This document shows positions 6,705 to 16,600 of a DNA stretch of 64,000 bases, piece by piece. Where the stretch lies: the NCBI GenBank assembly GCA_945902075.1, contig CAMDMA010000019.1:1-64000 (forward strand), in the 5' to 3' direction. The DNA is from Candidatus Kuenenia stuttgartensis. Lineage in GTDB: Bacteria > Planctomycetota > Phycisphaerae > Phycisphaerales > SM1A02. The first letter of the stretch is position 1. Each line of letters begins with the position of its first letter. The position numbers and the translations under genes were made by a program. The notes under the pieces were generated by a model, which was not told the DNA's origin, ran no database searches, and was given only the letters and a program-made list of their open reading frames with translations.

Positions 6705-9662
6705 ATGAGAAATATGTTCCTTGTCGGTGCAGTCACTGCCGCTGCTTCCACCCTCGCGTTCGCGGGTGGGCCGTCGATCACGCTCAACAAACTTGCGAGT
6801 ACTTCCCGCGCGGGTTACGACGTCGCGGGCGCGGAAATCGTTGCGTTTGACGCAATCACCAATCGCGCGTTCGTGGTCAACGGCCTGACAAACACCATCG
6901 ATATCTTCGACCTCACACTCCCCGGTTCTCCTCTCCCGGCGGGAACGATCTCACTCCTTCCGTACGGTGGCGGTGTTCAGAGCGTCGCAGTGAAGAATGG
7001 CAAGGTCGCGTGCGCAGTTCAAGGCGCGACGAAGACGGATCCGGGTTTCGCCGTGTTTTTCGACACAGCAGGAAGCTTTCTCGCGTCCGTTCAAGTTGGC
7101 GCGCTTCCTGATGCCATCACATTCACGCCGAGTGGTTTGAAAGCGATTGTTGCCAATGAGGGTGAGCCCGATGCGACGTACACCATCGATCCTGAGGGTT
7201 CGATCAGCGTCATTGACCTGAGCGGTGCGAGCATCACGCAAGCGAACGTCACAACACTCGGCTTCAATGGACTTCCGGCCGGCACGATCGATGCATCGAT
7301 CCGCGCATTCGGCCCGGGCTCGCCGACCATCGGACAGGATCTTGAGCCTGAATATCCCGCCGTCTCTTCTGACGGTGCGATCGCGTGGGTCACGCTGCAA
7401 GAGCATGCGGCATACGCAGTCGTCGACTTGGCGGTACCTGCGATTACCGCAGTGCGGCCTTTCGGAACGAAGAACTACGGCGCCGGCACGCCGAGCCTCA
7501 CGACCGCGACCTTCACAAATCCGCCGGTACTCGGCACGACTACAGCGGGACAGGACATTTTGCTTGGCGGTTTCAGCGGTCTGTGGATCGACGCGGTGAA
7601 CGCAGCGACCGGCGAACTCACGCTTTGGGCAAACACCGATCGTGGACCAAATCTCGAGCCGGTGAACGTCGATGGCGACGCAGCACTCGAGCGGCCGTTT
7701 GCGCTCCCCGGTTTTCAGCCGCGCATTGTGACATTCACCTACAACCCAACCACGAATGCACTCGCACGGACCGGAGAAATTCTGTTGCGGAAGCCCAACG
7801 GTTCTCCACTCACGGGGTTGCCGAACATTCAGGGCGTCGGAACGGGGCTGCGCTATACCGATGAGCAGCCAGTTGATCTGTTCGGAAACACGATCGCCAA
7901 CGATCCACTCGGTGGCGATCTCGAAGGTGTCGTTCGCACGACAAACGGCAATATCTGGATGTGCGATGAGTATCGCCCTGCGCTGTACAAGTTCGATGCG
8001 TCGGGACTCATGCTCGATCGCTTCGTGCCGGCTGGCTCGAACGCGTTCGGCGTCAATGTCGGTACCGAAGCGTTCCCGGCGGTGTACGCCCAGCGCCGCG
8101 ACAACCGTGGCTTTGAGGCGATCGCGGTGTGGGACAACTTCGTCTACTGTTTTGTGCAGAGCCCGCTCGACAACCCTGATGTTGCGAACGATGCGAATTC
8201 GAAGGCTTCGCGCAACACGCGTATCGCGAAGTTCGACACCAATACCAATACAGTTGTTGCTGAGTACATCTATGTGCTTGAAGGCGGCGCAAGCGACAAG
8301 ATCGGCGATGCCTGTTCGTTCGCGCCGGGAAAGTTCCTCGTCGTCGAGCGCGACAGTGCGACGGGAAGTGCTTCGCTCAAGAAGATTTTCCAAATCGATC
8401 TTGCGGGAGCGACGGATGTTTCGACGCTCTCACCAGCAATTGCAGGGCCCGGCGGCACCCTTGACAAGATGACGCCTGCGCAACTCGCAACGGCGGGCAT
8501 CGTGCCTGCCGCGAAGACGCTTCATGTCGATCTCGCAGCGGTGGGTTACGCGAGCTATGGCGACAAGGTCGAGGGGCTCGCGATGCGCGATCCGTCCACG
8601 CTTTTCGTGATCAACGACAATGATTTCCGCATGCCACTCTCGTTTGACCTCGCGACGGGGACGTTCCCAGCGAACCCAACCGCGGTTCCGACCACGCTCG
8701 GCATGATCACCTTCTCAGGCAACGGCCTCGACCCGAGTGATCAAGATGGCGCCAACATCATCAAGGGCTGGCCCGTCGAAGGCGCGTATCAGGCAGACGG
8801 TATCGTCGGGTTCGCGAACGGCGGACAGCAGTACTACGCCACCGCGAACGAGGGCGACTCGCGCGAGTGGGGGAGTTTCGTGGACCTCACGACGATCGCA
8901 GCCGCAACGGTCACGCTTGATAAGCAGGTGTTTCCCGGCCGCGATTGGCTCAAGGTCAACACGCGTCTCGGTCGGCTGCAGGTTCGCAAGGATCTCGGCG
9001 ACCTCGACGGCGACGGCGACTGGGATCGCATTGTTGCGATCGGTTCGCGTGGCATCACGATTTGGAATGCAAGCGGCGCGCGCGTCTGGGACTCGGGTGA
9101 TTTCTTCGAGCAGCACACCGCGGCGCAGTTCCCACTGAACTTCAACGCAAGTAACACCAACAACACGCGTGACAACCGTAGCCGTGCGAAGGGCCCTGAG
9201 CCTGAGGGCGTCGCGTACGGCATGATCGGCGGTCGCCCGTATCTCTTTGCAATCTGCGAGCGCGTTGGTGGAATCTTCGCCTACTCGATCGATGACCCTT
9301 CAGCTCCCGTCTTCGAGGGCTACATCAACTCGCGCAATTTCACGTTTGCGACCAACCTCCCGTCTTCGGGGGACCTCGGTCCTGAAGGAATCGTGTTCGT
9401 GTCGGAGTCCGACAGCCCGACGGGCAAGGCGTTGCTCCTCGTTGCCCACGAGATCAGCGGCACGCTTGCGATCTACGAGGTCGCGCGCGTGTGTGATACG
9501 CCTGGGGACATCAACGCAGATTGCGCCGTCGACGCGGCGGACCTCGGCGAACTCCTCTCCCAGTGGGGGCCATGCGGGAAGGGCGGTTGTAGCGCTGACC
9601 TCGACCTGAACGGCGACGTCGGCGCTTCGGATCTCGCGACCCTGCTCTCAAACTGGGGCTAA
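6705..9662 (+). CDS. Secreted two-propeller protein (choice-of-anchor I / phytase-like esterase) with dockerin-like C-terminus
   Basis: About 985 residues. A signal peptide (MRNMFLVGAVTAAASTLAFA) is followed by a seven-bladed-propeller-like region of the choice-of-anchor I type (about 25-275, with VANEGEPDATYTIDPEGSIS). Next is a region resembling the phytase-family esterase-like domain (about 295-640, with GGFSGLWIDAV and NTDRGPNLEP), then more propeller sequence containing ATANEGDSRE. The C-terminal 55 residues are two dockerin-like calcium loops (PGDINADCAVDAADL and ADLDLNGDVGASDL) ending in NWG. The role is likely extracellular phosphate ester or surface binding chemistry, but this is inference. 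The start is set by GGAGG six bases upstream, inside the hairpin before it. It ends at a strong terminator and converges with rsmA. Confidence 0.85.
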   Translation: MRNMFLVGAVTAAASTLAFAGGPSITLNKLASTSRAGYDVAGAEIVAFDAITNRAFVVNGLTNTIDIFDLTLPGSPLPAGTISLLPYGGGVQSVAVKNGKVACAVQGATKTDPGFAVFFDTAGSFLASVQVGALPDAITFTPSGLKAIVANEGEPDATYTIDPEGSISVIDLSGASITQANVTTLGFNGLPAGTIDASIRAFGPGSPTIGQDLEPEYPAVSSDGAIAWVTLQEHAAYAVVDLAVPAITAVRPFGTKNYGAGTPSLTTATFTNPPVLGTTTAGQDILLGGFSGLWIDAVNAATGELTLWANTDRGPNLEPVNVDGDAALERPFALPGFQPRIVTFTYNPTTNALARTGEILLRKPNGSPLTGLPNIQGVGTGLRYTDEQPVDLFGNTIANDPLGGDLEGVVRTTNGNIWMCDEYRPALYKFDASGLMLDRFVPAGSNAFGVNVGTEAFPAVYAQRRDNRGFEAIAVWDNFVYCFVQSPLDNPDVANDANSKASRNTRIAKFDTNTNTVVAEYIYVLEGGASDKIGDACSFAPGKFLVVERDSATGSASLKKIFQIDLAGATDVSTLSPAIAGPGGTLDKMTPAQLATAGIVPAAKTLHVDLAAVGYASYGDKVEGLAMRDPSTLFVINDNDFRMPLSFDLATGTFPANPTAVPTTLGMITFSGNGLDPSDQDGANIIKGWPVEGAYQADGIVGFANGGQQYYATANEGDSREWGSFVDLTTIAAATVTLDKQVFPGRDWLKVNTRLGRLQVRKDLGDLDGDGDWDRIVAIGSRGITIWNASGARVWDSGDFFEQHTAAQFPLNFNASNTNNTRDNRSRAKGPEPEGVAYGMIGGRPYLFAICERVGGIFAYSIDDPSAPVFEGYINSRNFTFATNLPSSGDLGPEGIVFVSESDSPTGKALLLVAHEISGTLAIYEVARVCDTPGDINADCAVDAADLGELLSQWGPCGKGGCSADLDLNGDVGASDLATLLSNWG

Positions 9663-9688
9663 CCGCTTCTCCGACGAATAAAGAATCG

Positions 9689-9728
9689 CGCGGCGGGCAG
9701 CTCTTCATGCTGCCCGCCGCGTGTTTTT
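9689..9728. terminator. Strong terminator between convergent genes
   Basis: A 12-13 bp perfect stem (9689-9701 with 9709-9721) has a 7-base loop and is followed by TGTTTTTG on the plus strand. On the minus strand the tail CGATTCTTTATT is also T-rich, so it may serve rsmA as well. Confidence 0.85.
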
Positions 9729-9771
9729 GTGCGTGATAAACCATCCAGCGACCCCGCACCGCCCCCTCTCC

Positions 9772-10584
9772 TCACCCTGTGCGCCACAGCCGGACGAGAT
9801 TCGAGACGGACAGTGTTTCGGGTCGTTGCGATGGGTCGATCTCAGTCGGCCAAACGCGCGCGCGGCCAAGGATGGCGCCGAGTTGCTTGCGCCGCTTTGA
9901 GAAGAGCGTGTGGACGAATGCGCCGAAGGCGTCGGCCTCGTCGTGTGCGAGTACGGGTTCGGCGCGGGGACGAATCGCGAGCATCGCGCTGGTCACTTCG
10001 GGCGATGGCCAGAAGCAGCCTGGTGCGAGCACTGCGAGTTGTTCGACCTCTGCGAAGGCTTGCACGATGATCGTGAGCGGTCCGTACTCGCCAGTACCGA
10101 CCGCAGCACGAAGTCGGTCGCCAACCTCGCGTTGCACGGTCACGAATTGGCCGAGGCACTGGGGCATTCCGGCACAGATCGCCATGACCGGGCTTGCCGC
10201 TTGATAGGGAAGGTTTGCGACGAGCGTGAAAGGCCGACCTGCAAAGTGCGTGAGCACATCTGCATTGAGTGCGCGCTTTCCGTCGAGGCAGTCGCCCTCG
10301 AAGAGCGTGAAGCGCGGGTCGCCACTGAGCCGTTCGCGCAAAATGGCCGCCATATCGCGGTCGAGTTCAACGGCGACGAGTTCGGCACCGCGCGCGAGTA
10401 GCTCCTCACTCATTGTGCCGGTGCCGGGTCCGATCTCGAGGACGAGCGAGCCGACACCAATCTCGCTCGCGTCAACGAGCCTACGGAGCAAGTTGTGATC
10501 GACGAGAAAATTCTGACCGAACCGATGTTTCGGTGAGATGCCATGGGCGGCGAGGATGGCGCGGATTTCCGACTGCGTCTGCAC
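9772..10584 (-). CDS. rsmA: 16S rRNA dimethyladenosine transferase RsmA (KsgA)
   Basis: The enzyme dimethylates two adjacent adenosines near the 3' end of 16S rRNA, using S-adenosylmethionine, late in 30S assembly. At 270 residues the length is normal. Signature regions are in place: the N-terminal PKHRFGQNFL (about 18-27), SAM-binding motif I EIGPGTGTMS (50-59), the acidic VELDRDM (72-78), and the catalytic NLPYQAASPV (124-133). The start is GTG at 10584, preceded by TAGGA at suitable spacing. It converges with the propeller-protein gene and follows the multihaem cytochrome gene on the same strand, from which it is separated by a hairpin. Confidence 0.95.
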   Translation of the reverse strand: MQTQSEIRAILAAHGISPKHRFGQNFLVDHNLLRRLVDASEIGVGSLVLEIGPGTGTMSEELLARGAELVAVELDRDMAAILRERLSGDPRFTLFEGDCLDGKRALNADVLTHFAGRPFTLVANLPYQAASPVMAICAGMPQCLGQFVTVQREVGDRLRAAVGTGEYGPLTIIVQAFAEVEQLAVLAPGCFWPSPEVTSAMLAIRPRAEPVLAHDEADAFGAFVHTLFSKRRKQLGAILGRARVWPTEIDPSQRPETLSVSNLVRLWRTG

Positions 10585-10611
10585 CGATGCATCCTACGGC
10601 GGAAACGAAAT

Positions 10612-10644
10612 GTGCCCGGCACGCGGTAAGCACGGACCGGGCAC
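10612..10644 (-). terminator. Probable terminator of the multihaem cytochrome gene
   Basis: An 8-bp perfect stem GTGCCCGG/CCGGGCAC (10612-10619 with 10637-10644) with a 17-base loop is followed on the minus strand by ATTTCGTTT. The T-tract is weak. Confidence 0.5.
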
Positions 10645-10688
10645 ACGGAATTTGCGGTGACCGAAGAGGCTCGCTCAAAACGCGAGAA

Positions 10689-12692
10689 TCAACCCCAAGC
10701 CGCAAGCAGCGCGGACAGGTCGCCTGCATTGACAACACCATTGCCATCGATATCGCCGACGCCCGATGCGCCCCAGTTCCCGAGGAGGATCGAGAGGTCA
10801 GACGCACTCACGACGCCATCGCCATCAAGATCGGCGGGATTGACGGGTGCGAGCTTGAGGGCAGCAGCGTCCATCGCCACGGGCGCACTCTTTCCGGTCT
10901 GCTCCCACGCGTCATAGGCGGTTTGCCCAGTCGTGTCGGTGTAGTTCGCGTCACGGAGAAACTCCATGTACTCCTTCGAACTCGTCTGATAGAAGAGCGT
11001 CACCGTGGCACCAGTCGCGCCGGCCGGGATCGCGAAGGTGGTGTCATCCCAGTGCTGGCCGTCCGCATAGGCGTAGCCGATCGGACCTGAGCCGATCGCG
11101 GTGTACGCAGCGTTCGTGAAACCGCGCGCCGGAATGCGGTTGTCAGAATAGACCTTGTTCGCAAGCGCAAGGTGGAACCCTGGACCAGCCGCGAGGCCGG
11201 TGAGCGCCGCAACCGCAGGAGTGATGCCCTGCTTCGCTTGGTAGACCTTGGTGTCGGTCGTGGTCAGAGCGGCCGTGGCGCTGTTGTAAGCACCGCGCTC
11301 CGCGATAACGGCACCAGTCGCGTCGGTGAACTTCACATTGACCCACATGCGCCGACCCTCGGGGTAGCCCGAAGGAAGCTTATGACCCGACTCGTTGGTG
11401 ATGCGCACATTGATGTTGCTGCCAACCTGCGTGAGCGTCATGTCAGACGCATTTTGCAGCATCTGGATGGTGCGCGCGGCGGCTTGATCAATCTGATCTT
11501 GGGTCAGCCCCATCGCGTCCGCATCGTCCGGTCCGAGGATGTTGCGCACTGCCTGTACGACCCAGGTGTTCGCACCAGCAAACGAGTGCTGCGGCATATC
11601 GGTGCGCTCGAACCACGGCTCACCAAACTCATAGAAGCGGCAGCCGCCCGCGATGACCTTGGGCATGTGGCAGTCTTGGCAACTTGAGACGACGCCATCG
11701 GCATCGTTGCCGCCATAGCGGTGATCGGCGTACCCAACCCCACTCACGTACGAACTGTTGAGCCACTCGCTGTACGTGCGCTGCTCAGGGAACATGTTCA
11801 TCGGGTTCTGCGTCGGGTGCGCGGTTCCTAGCGCGTTGAGGACATATTCACCCTTCTTGTTCTTCGAGTACAGCGGATTGCTCACGTCGTGACAGGTGCC
11901 ACAGAATTCGCTTGAGCGGTGATAGGGTGAAGTAATCAGGCGCACGTCGCCGCCGCCGGGCGTCTGCCCATGGAGGTTTTGCGGAACATCGCTGAAGGGT
12001 CCGCGGCGGTTGTCGATGGGGTCGACCACATATCGCGCGTTGCCGTCGCCGTTCGGAATCAGGCCCTCGGCGACGAGTGCGCTGATGATCGGCACGTCGG
12101 GATTCGCAGGATCGCCCGGATAGCCGACCGCGCTGCCCGCGCCGAGCTCGGGATTCACCACACGATGGCAGAAGTTGCAATTGATGCCGTCGTAATCTTC
12201 CGGAATGAACTCCGCGGTGGTCCCCGTTGAAGACCGTCCACCGAGCCATGCGCCAGGCGCGTGGCAACGGATGCAGGTCTCGCCACCTACGTTTGCATCT
12301 TGGTTTGCGATCGTGAGTGCCGCGTGCCAAACCGGATCGCGCGCGCTCTGGCCCATCAGACTTGTGACCCATGTGTCGTAGGGGGCGACGGCTGAGCCGT
12401 ACCCAGAGTGGCAGTACGTACAGTTGACCGCGCCGATGATGGGGTCGAATCCGGCCGGATTCGATTCAGGCTGCGTGCCGGGTTGGAAGAAGTCAGCGGC
12501 TGTGGTTGCGACCTGCGTCTGACCGGTGCCGCGCGCGACGACGCTTCCCACGAGTCCGCCCACAGCAGCGAGACCAAGTCCGATGAGCACGCCCCGTGTG
12601 ATCGCACCCTGGCGGGTGATCTCGCGGGAGCGGAGCGTGAACGCACCCGCGACTCGGCTTGGGGGACGATGCGATGGAGTCAGATTCTTCAT
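10689..12692 (-). CDS. Five-haem cytochrome c with dockerin-like C-terminus
   Basis: 667 residues. Five CXXCH haem c sites are visible at residues 91-95, 140-144, 172-176, 264-268 and 338-342, so this is an exported, haem-carrying protein. The N-terminus has a basic stretch and one hydrophobic segment (about 32-52), acting as an uncleaved anchor or a late signal peptide. After the haem part comes a beta-rich region (about 400-600). The C-terminus has two calcium loops (ADLDGDGVVSASDL, GDIDGNGVVNAGDL) and ends in LLAAWG, the same ending style as the secreted proteins at 6.7 and 13.6 kb. Probably an extracytoplasmic electron carrier or decahaem-like oxidoreductase relative. Partner unknown. Confidence 0.85.
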   Translation of the reverse strand: MKNLTPSHRPPSRVAGAFTLRSREITRQGAITRGVLIGLGLAAVGGLVGSVVARGTGQTQVATTAADFFQPGTQPESNPAGFDPIIGAVNCTYCHSGYGSAVAPYDTWVTSLMGQSARDPVWHAALTIANQDANVGGETCIRCHAPGAWLGGRSSTGTTAEFIPEDYDGINCNFCHRVVNPELGAGSAVGYPGDPANPDVPIISALVAEGLIPNGDGNARYVVDPIDNRRGPFSDVPQNLHGQTPGGGDVRLITSPYHRSSEFCGTCHDVSNPLYSKNKKGEYVLNALGTAHPTQNPMNMFPEQRTYSEWLNSSYVSGVGYADHRYGGNDADGVVSSCQDCHMPKVIAGGCRFYEFGEPWFERTDMPQHSFAGANTWVVQAVRNILGPDDADAMGLTQDQIDQAAARTIQMLQNASDMTLTQVGSNINVRITNESGHKLPSGYPEGRRMWVNVKFTDATGAVIAERGAYNSATAALTTTDTKVYQAKQGITPAVAALTGLAAGPGFHLALANKVYSDNRIPARGFTNAAYTAIGSGPIGYAYADGQHWDDTTFAIPAGATGATVTLFYQTSSKEYMEFLRDANYTDTTGQTAYDAWEQTGKSAPVAMDAAALKLAPVNPADLDGDGVVSASDLSILLGNWGASGVGDIDGNGVVNAGDLSALLAAWG

Positions 12693-12926
12693 GATGAGAT
12701 GTCAGCGTGAGAGGTGCGCCAGTCGGGGTCGCAGCGAGTGGAGATTGGTTCGCACGGCGTGGCGCAACGTTTCCTAAAACTGAGGTTCTCGCCACACTTC
12801 GCGGAGTAGGATCGGCTCGCTCCGGGTCAAGCATTTGCGCCAATGGTGGTTGAGGTTCGAATTCTTCTCCAATCGCGGTGGTTCGAACGCGGCGGTATCG
12901 GACGCGACCCTCGTTACACTTCGCCA

Positions 12927-13589
12927 ATGCCGCGATTCGCCCGAGCCATGACCGTCTTCGCCGCTGTGAGTGCATGCGCTGCCGTGGTCGGCTGCGCGAG
13001 CGAGCCCGTAGGGCCGAGCTTTATGGAGGTCGATCGAGCGCGGTATGACGTCGCTTTCGACGCGGCGTGTGCCGTCGCGCGCGAAGAGGGACTTGTGCCC
13101 GAAATCACCGATCGGCGCGCGGGTTCCATCGAGACCCAGGCGTTGACCGCGGGTTCGCTCCTCGAACCATGGGCTTGGACCGACTTAACTGCCACGGAGG
13201 TCGTCGAAGGCACCTTCGGTTTCGAACGGCGCCGAGCGCGGTTCGAGTTCGTGGCGTCCGGTTTCCGTCCTCAGCCGCCCGAAGGCACCACGCCACTCGC
13301 CGGTCCAGTGTTGCCGGGGTCTGAGCGTGGTTCGGGCGCAAATGTGCCCGCAATCGAGGGGCCGCTTGAGCTGCGGGTTTCCGTCAGCGTCGAGCGGCAG
13401 TTTCGTCCTGGTTATCAAGGGCCTGCATACACGCGCGGACTTGGCAGTTTTTCGACGGACGTCACCGTGAAGGACGACGGCCGCGCGCCGCGTGATCGGT
13501 CAACCTGGACGCCCATTTCGCGCGACGAGCGCCTTGAGCGCATGCTCATCACCCGAATCGCCGAGCGACTCGCACCACCTATGAAATAA
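12927..13589 (+). CDS. Predicted lipoprotein
   Basis: 220 residues from the ATG at 12927. The N-terminus is a short basic region, a hydrophobic stretch and a lipobox (AVVGC) with the cysteine at residue 23, followed by ASEP, so it should be lipid-anchored. The rest alternates short beta-like stretches (RRARFEFVASGF, LELRVSVSVERQF) and ends near a conserved-looking ERLEMLITR-type helix. I do not recognise a family. It is divergent from the multihaem cytochrome gene (234-base gap, likely promoters for both) and convergent with the giant di-haem protein gene. The frame stays open upstream to 12843, but the signal peptide sets the start. Confidence 0.75.
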   Translation: MPRFARAMTVFAAVSACAAVVGCASEPVGPSFMEVDRARYDVAFDAACAVAREEGLVPEITDRRAGSIETQALTAGSLLEPWAWTDLTATEVVEGTFGFERRRARFEFVASGFRPQPPEGTTPLAGPVLPGSERGSGANVPAIEGPLELRVSVSVERQFRPGYQGPAYTRGLGSFSTDVTVKDDGRAPRDRSTWTPISRDERLERMLITRIAERLAPPMK

Positions 13590-13617
13590 CGAAGGCCGCG
13601 TTTCGGCGGCCTTCGTT
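13588..13617. terminator. Bidirectional terminator between convergent genes
   Basis: A perfect 12-bp stem AACGAAGGCCGC/GCGGCCTTCGTT (13588-13599 with 13606-13617) has a 6-base loop. It overlaps the stop of the lipoprotein gene and lies 27 bases past the stop of the giant gene. Tails are GTTG on plus and ATTTCAT on minus. Confidence 0.8.
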
Positions 13618-13644
13618 GTTGAACACGGATGTTGCGTGGTTGCG

Positions 13645-16600
13645 TTACGAGCTCCACGCTGCGAGTAGCAGCGAGAGATCTGCGGCACTCACAACGCCGT
13701 CGCCGTCGATGTCCGCCGACGCATCGCTCGTCGCCCACTTGTCGAGGAGCAGCGAAAGGTCTGCGGCATTGATCACTCCGTCGAGGTTGATGTCACCCGG
13801 TCGTGCCTCGCAAGAATCGGGAATGAGGTTGCCGTTGACGTCGATCTCCTCGCCGTTCAGGATTTCCTCTGCGTCGCAGGCACCATCATTGTCACAGTCC
13901 TGCGTGAAGCGAACATCACCGAGATCCTCGAAGCAGCCGTAGAAGTTCGCTGGCTGGTTGTCGCAGAGAATCACGTTGTCGAGCTGGAAGCAGAGCGGGC
14001 CATTCGTGTGGAAGGCGGCACTGGAGGTACCGAGGTTCGCCTGGACCAACGTGTTCGCGGTGCGGAGCGAGAGGCCGATCGCGTCGTCGAAATCCGCCGT
14101 TGGCGTACACCGGTTGTTCGAGGGGTCGCCCCAGCACCGGACGACTTGTGTACCGGTCACGAGACGCACGATGGTGTGCCGCCCGCCCGCGGCAATCTGC
14201 GCGACCGCACCTAGTCCGCTCGGGACCGTGCACTGGCCGTGGCTGTTGCTGCCCCAGCACACGACGGTGTCGTCCGCAAGACGGGCAACGCAGTGGGCAC
14301 CACCAGCCGCAACCTCGACGACATTCGCGAGCCCGCTCGGTTGCGAACACTGACCGTCGGCGTTGTCGCCCCAGCAGCGCACGGTGCCATTCTCGAGAAG
14401 GGCGACGGTGTGACGGTCGCCGGCCGCGATCTGCGTGACATTGGCGAGGCCTGCCGGTGGCGTCGATTGACCGAACGCGTTCGAGCCCCAGCACTTGACC
14501 GTTCCATCGCTGAGGAGCGTTACCGTGTGCTTGTCGCCGAGCGCAACCTGCGCATAGAGCATGGGTGATGCCGGTGGGAGCACGTTGCACTGGCCCGACT
14601 CGTTGTCGCCCCAGCACACCACCTGTCCGTCCTCGCGGAGCACCCCGAGGTGGCCCCGTCCGGCCGCGATCTGCGCGATCGCACTTCCGACCGTTGCCGG
14701 TGCCGGCCACCGCGGCGTGTTCGGTGCCGATGCCGCTGCGTTCTCGTCGCCCCAGAAGCTGAGCGTGCTCGGCAGTCCAGAGTCGGCCTTCCGACGCGCG
14801 AAGCTGAAGGTTGCACCTGCCGCGACTTCGACGAGCGTGTTCAGCGAGCTGGGAAGCGTGCCTTCCGAGACCTGACTCGACGTATTCAAGCCGAAGCCGA
14901 TCGCCTTGCCTGCGTCGAGAACGAAGCTATGGTCGCGGCCCGCCGTCACGCGGATCGCTTCCCGTTGGGCCCACGAGACGCCGCTGCCGATGGGAGAGCT
15001 GTTTCTCGCGATGATGCACGATTCGAAGACGCATGCACCGAGCGGCCCGACGATATGAAGTGCTCCGCCAGCGTTCGTCGATGCATTATCGACGATCACG
15101 TTATTGGAGAAGGTCCATGCGCCCTGAAAGAGCTGCACTGCGCCGCCGTCGCCGCCCGGCTGTCCTGCGACATCCGGTGCGACAGAGTTGCCGACGAAGT
15201 CGCATCCGGTGACCGAACCCGTGAAGTTGCGCGCGTAAATCGCGCCGCCGAACTCGGCGGAGTTCGATTCGAAGCGGCAGTTTCGGATCGTCGCCGAGAT
15301 GGGAGTCGTGACTACACCGGTCGTCGTTCCGGTCACGTAGATCGCACCACCCTTGCGATTGTTTGCGATGCTGGTTCCGTTCGAACCGAACTTGTTGCCG
15401 GTGTTTCCATTGCGGAACGTGAAGCCCTCGATCACCGAACCGCTCGATGCCGCAGTCTGCCCCGCAACACCCGGATTCGGATTGATCTCAATGATCGAGT
15501 TGTCGAGCCCCGTGCCGTCGAGGATGGTCTGGCTCGGCCCTGCGAGCGAGCGCAGCACGATCTTCTTACCGGTGAGGTTGATGCCCGCAGTGCTTCCGGC
15601 AGACGAAGCGACCACGTAGGTACCCGGCGCGACGACGACCGTTGAGTTCGCGGGTGCGGCGGCGATCGCGGCCTGCACGGTCGCGAATCCGCCGGGTCCG
15701 ACGAGGAACACGTTCTCGCAGACATCGAGGGTGCCGTTGCCGTTCGCGTCGAGCGACGGCGTCGTGGCGATCTCGCACGAGTCGATCTTGCCGTTGGCAT
15801 CGCAGTCGAGCGAGGTCTCGGCCGCGATGTCGCACGAGTCGACGAGTCCGTTCAGGTTGCAGTCAAGCGTGGTGTTCGCCGCGATCTCGGTGGCATCGCA
15901 GACACCATCGCCGTCGCAGTCTTGGCTAAGCGTATTGCCGCCAAGATCCGCGATCGAACCCGCCACGTTCGCCGGCGTGTTGCGACACATGAATGTGTTG
16001 CGCAGCCAGAAGTCGAGGGTACCGTCGATGCGGGCGAGCGCGCCGGAACTGGTCGCGGCGACGTTCGCGTCGATGACGCAACCATCAAGGAGAAGTGCCG
16101 AGGAGCCCGGGTTGTACCAGCTCAACGCGCCGCCGACGCCGGTGGCCGTGTTGAGCGAGATCGTCGAGCCGATGATTGCGCCGGATGCGCTCCAGACATG
16201 CAATCCCGCTCCGTTGCCCGCGGTGGTGTTGCCGGTGAACGCGCAGTTCTGCACCGTCCAGCCCGAACTTGCGCCGATTTCGAGTCCGCCGCCGTCGGTG
16301 TGCGCGGCGTTTGCGCTGAAGACGCAGTTCTCGTATCGCCCGGTGAAGTTGAAGTTGTACGCGCCACCGCCGCTACCGAGCACTGCGGGATTTGCGCCCG
16401 AGGCAGGGGCTCCGACCGCGCAGGATTCGAACCGAGAGTTGCGCACCGTCACACCGCTGTCGAGGGTGAAGATGCCGCCGCCGCAGCGGGAGCTGCCGAA
16501 GAGCCGACCCTTCGTGCCTTGACGGAATGTGAAGCCATCGATGACCGTCGCCGACGTCGCCGTGCCGGTCACGGCGAGGATCGAGTCGGTCGTGTTGCCG

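Noticed and set aside
6951-8393. 480-residue open frame antisense to the two-propeller protein.
   Set aside because: It is Arg-rich and has no recognisable motif. The sense frame has a signal peptide, propeller motifs and dockerin loops.
12840-12900. tRNA-like T-loop sequences (GGTTCGAAT, GGTTCGAAC).
   Set aside because: The T stem has a mismatch and two G-U pairs. No matching acceptor or anticodon arm can be drawn, so it is not called a tRNA.
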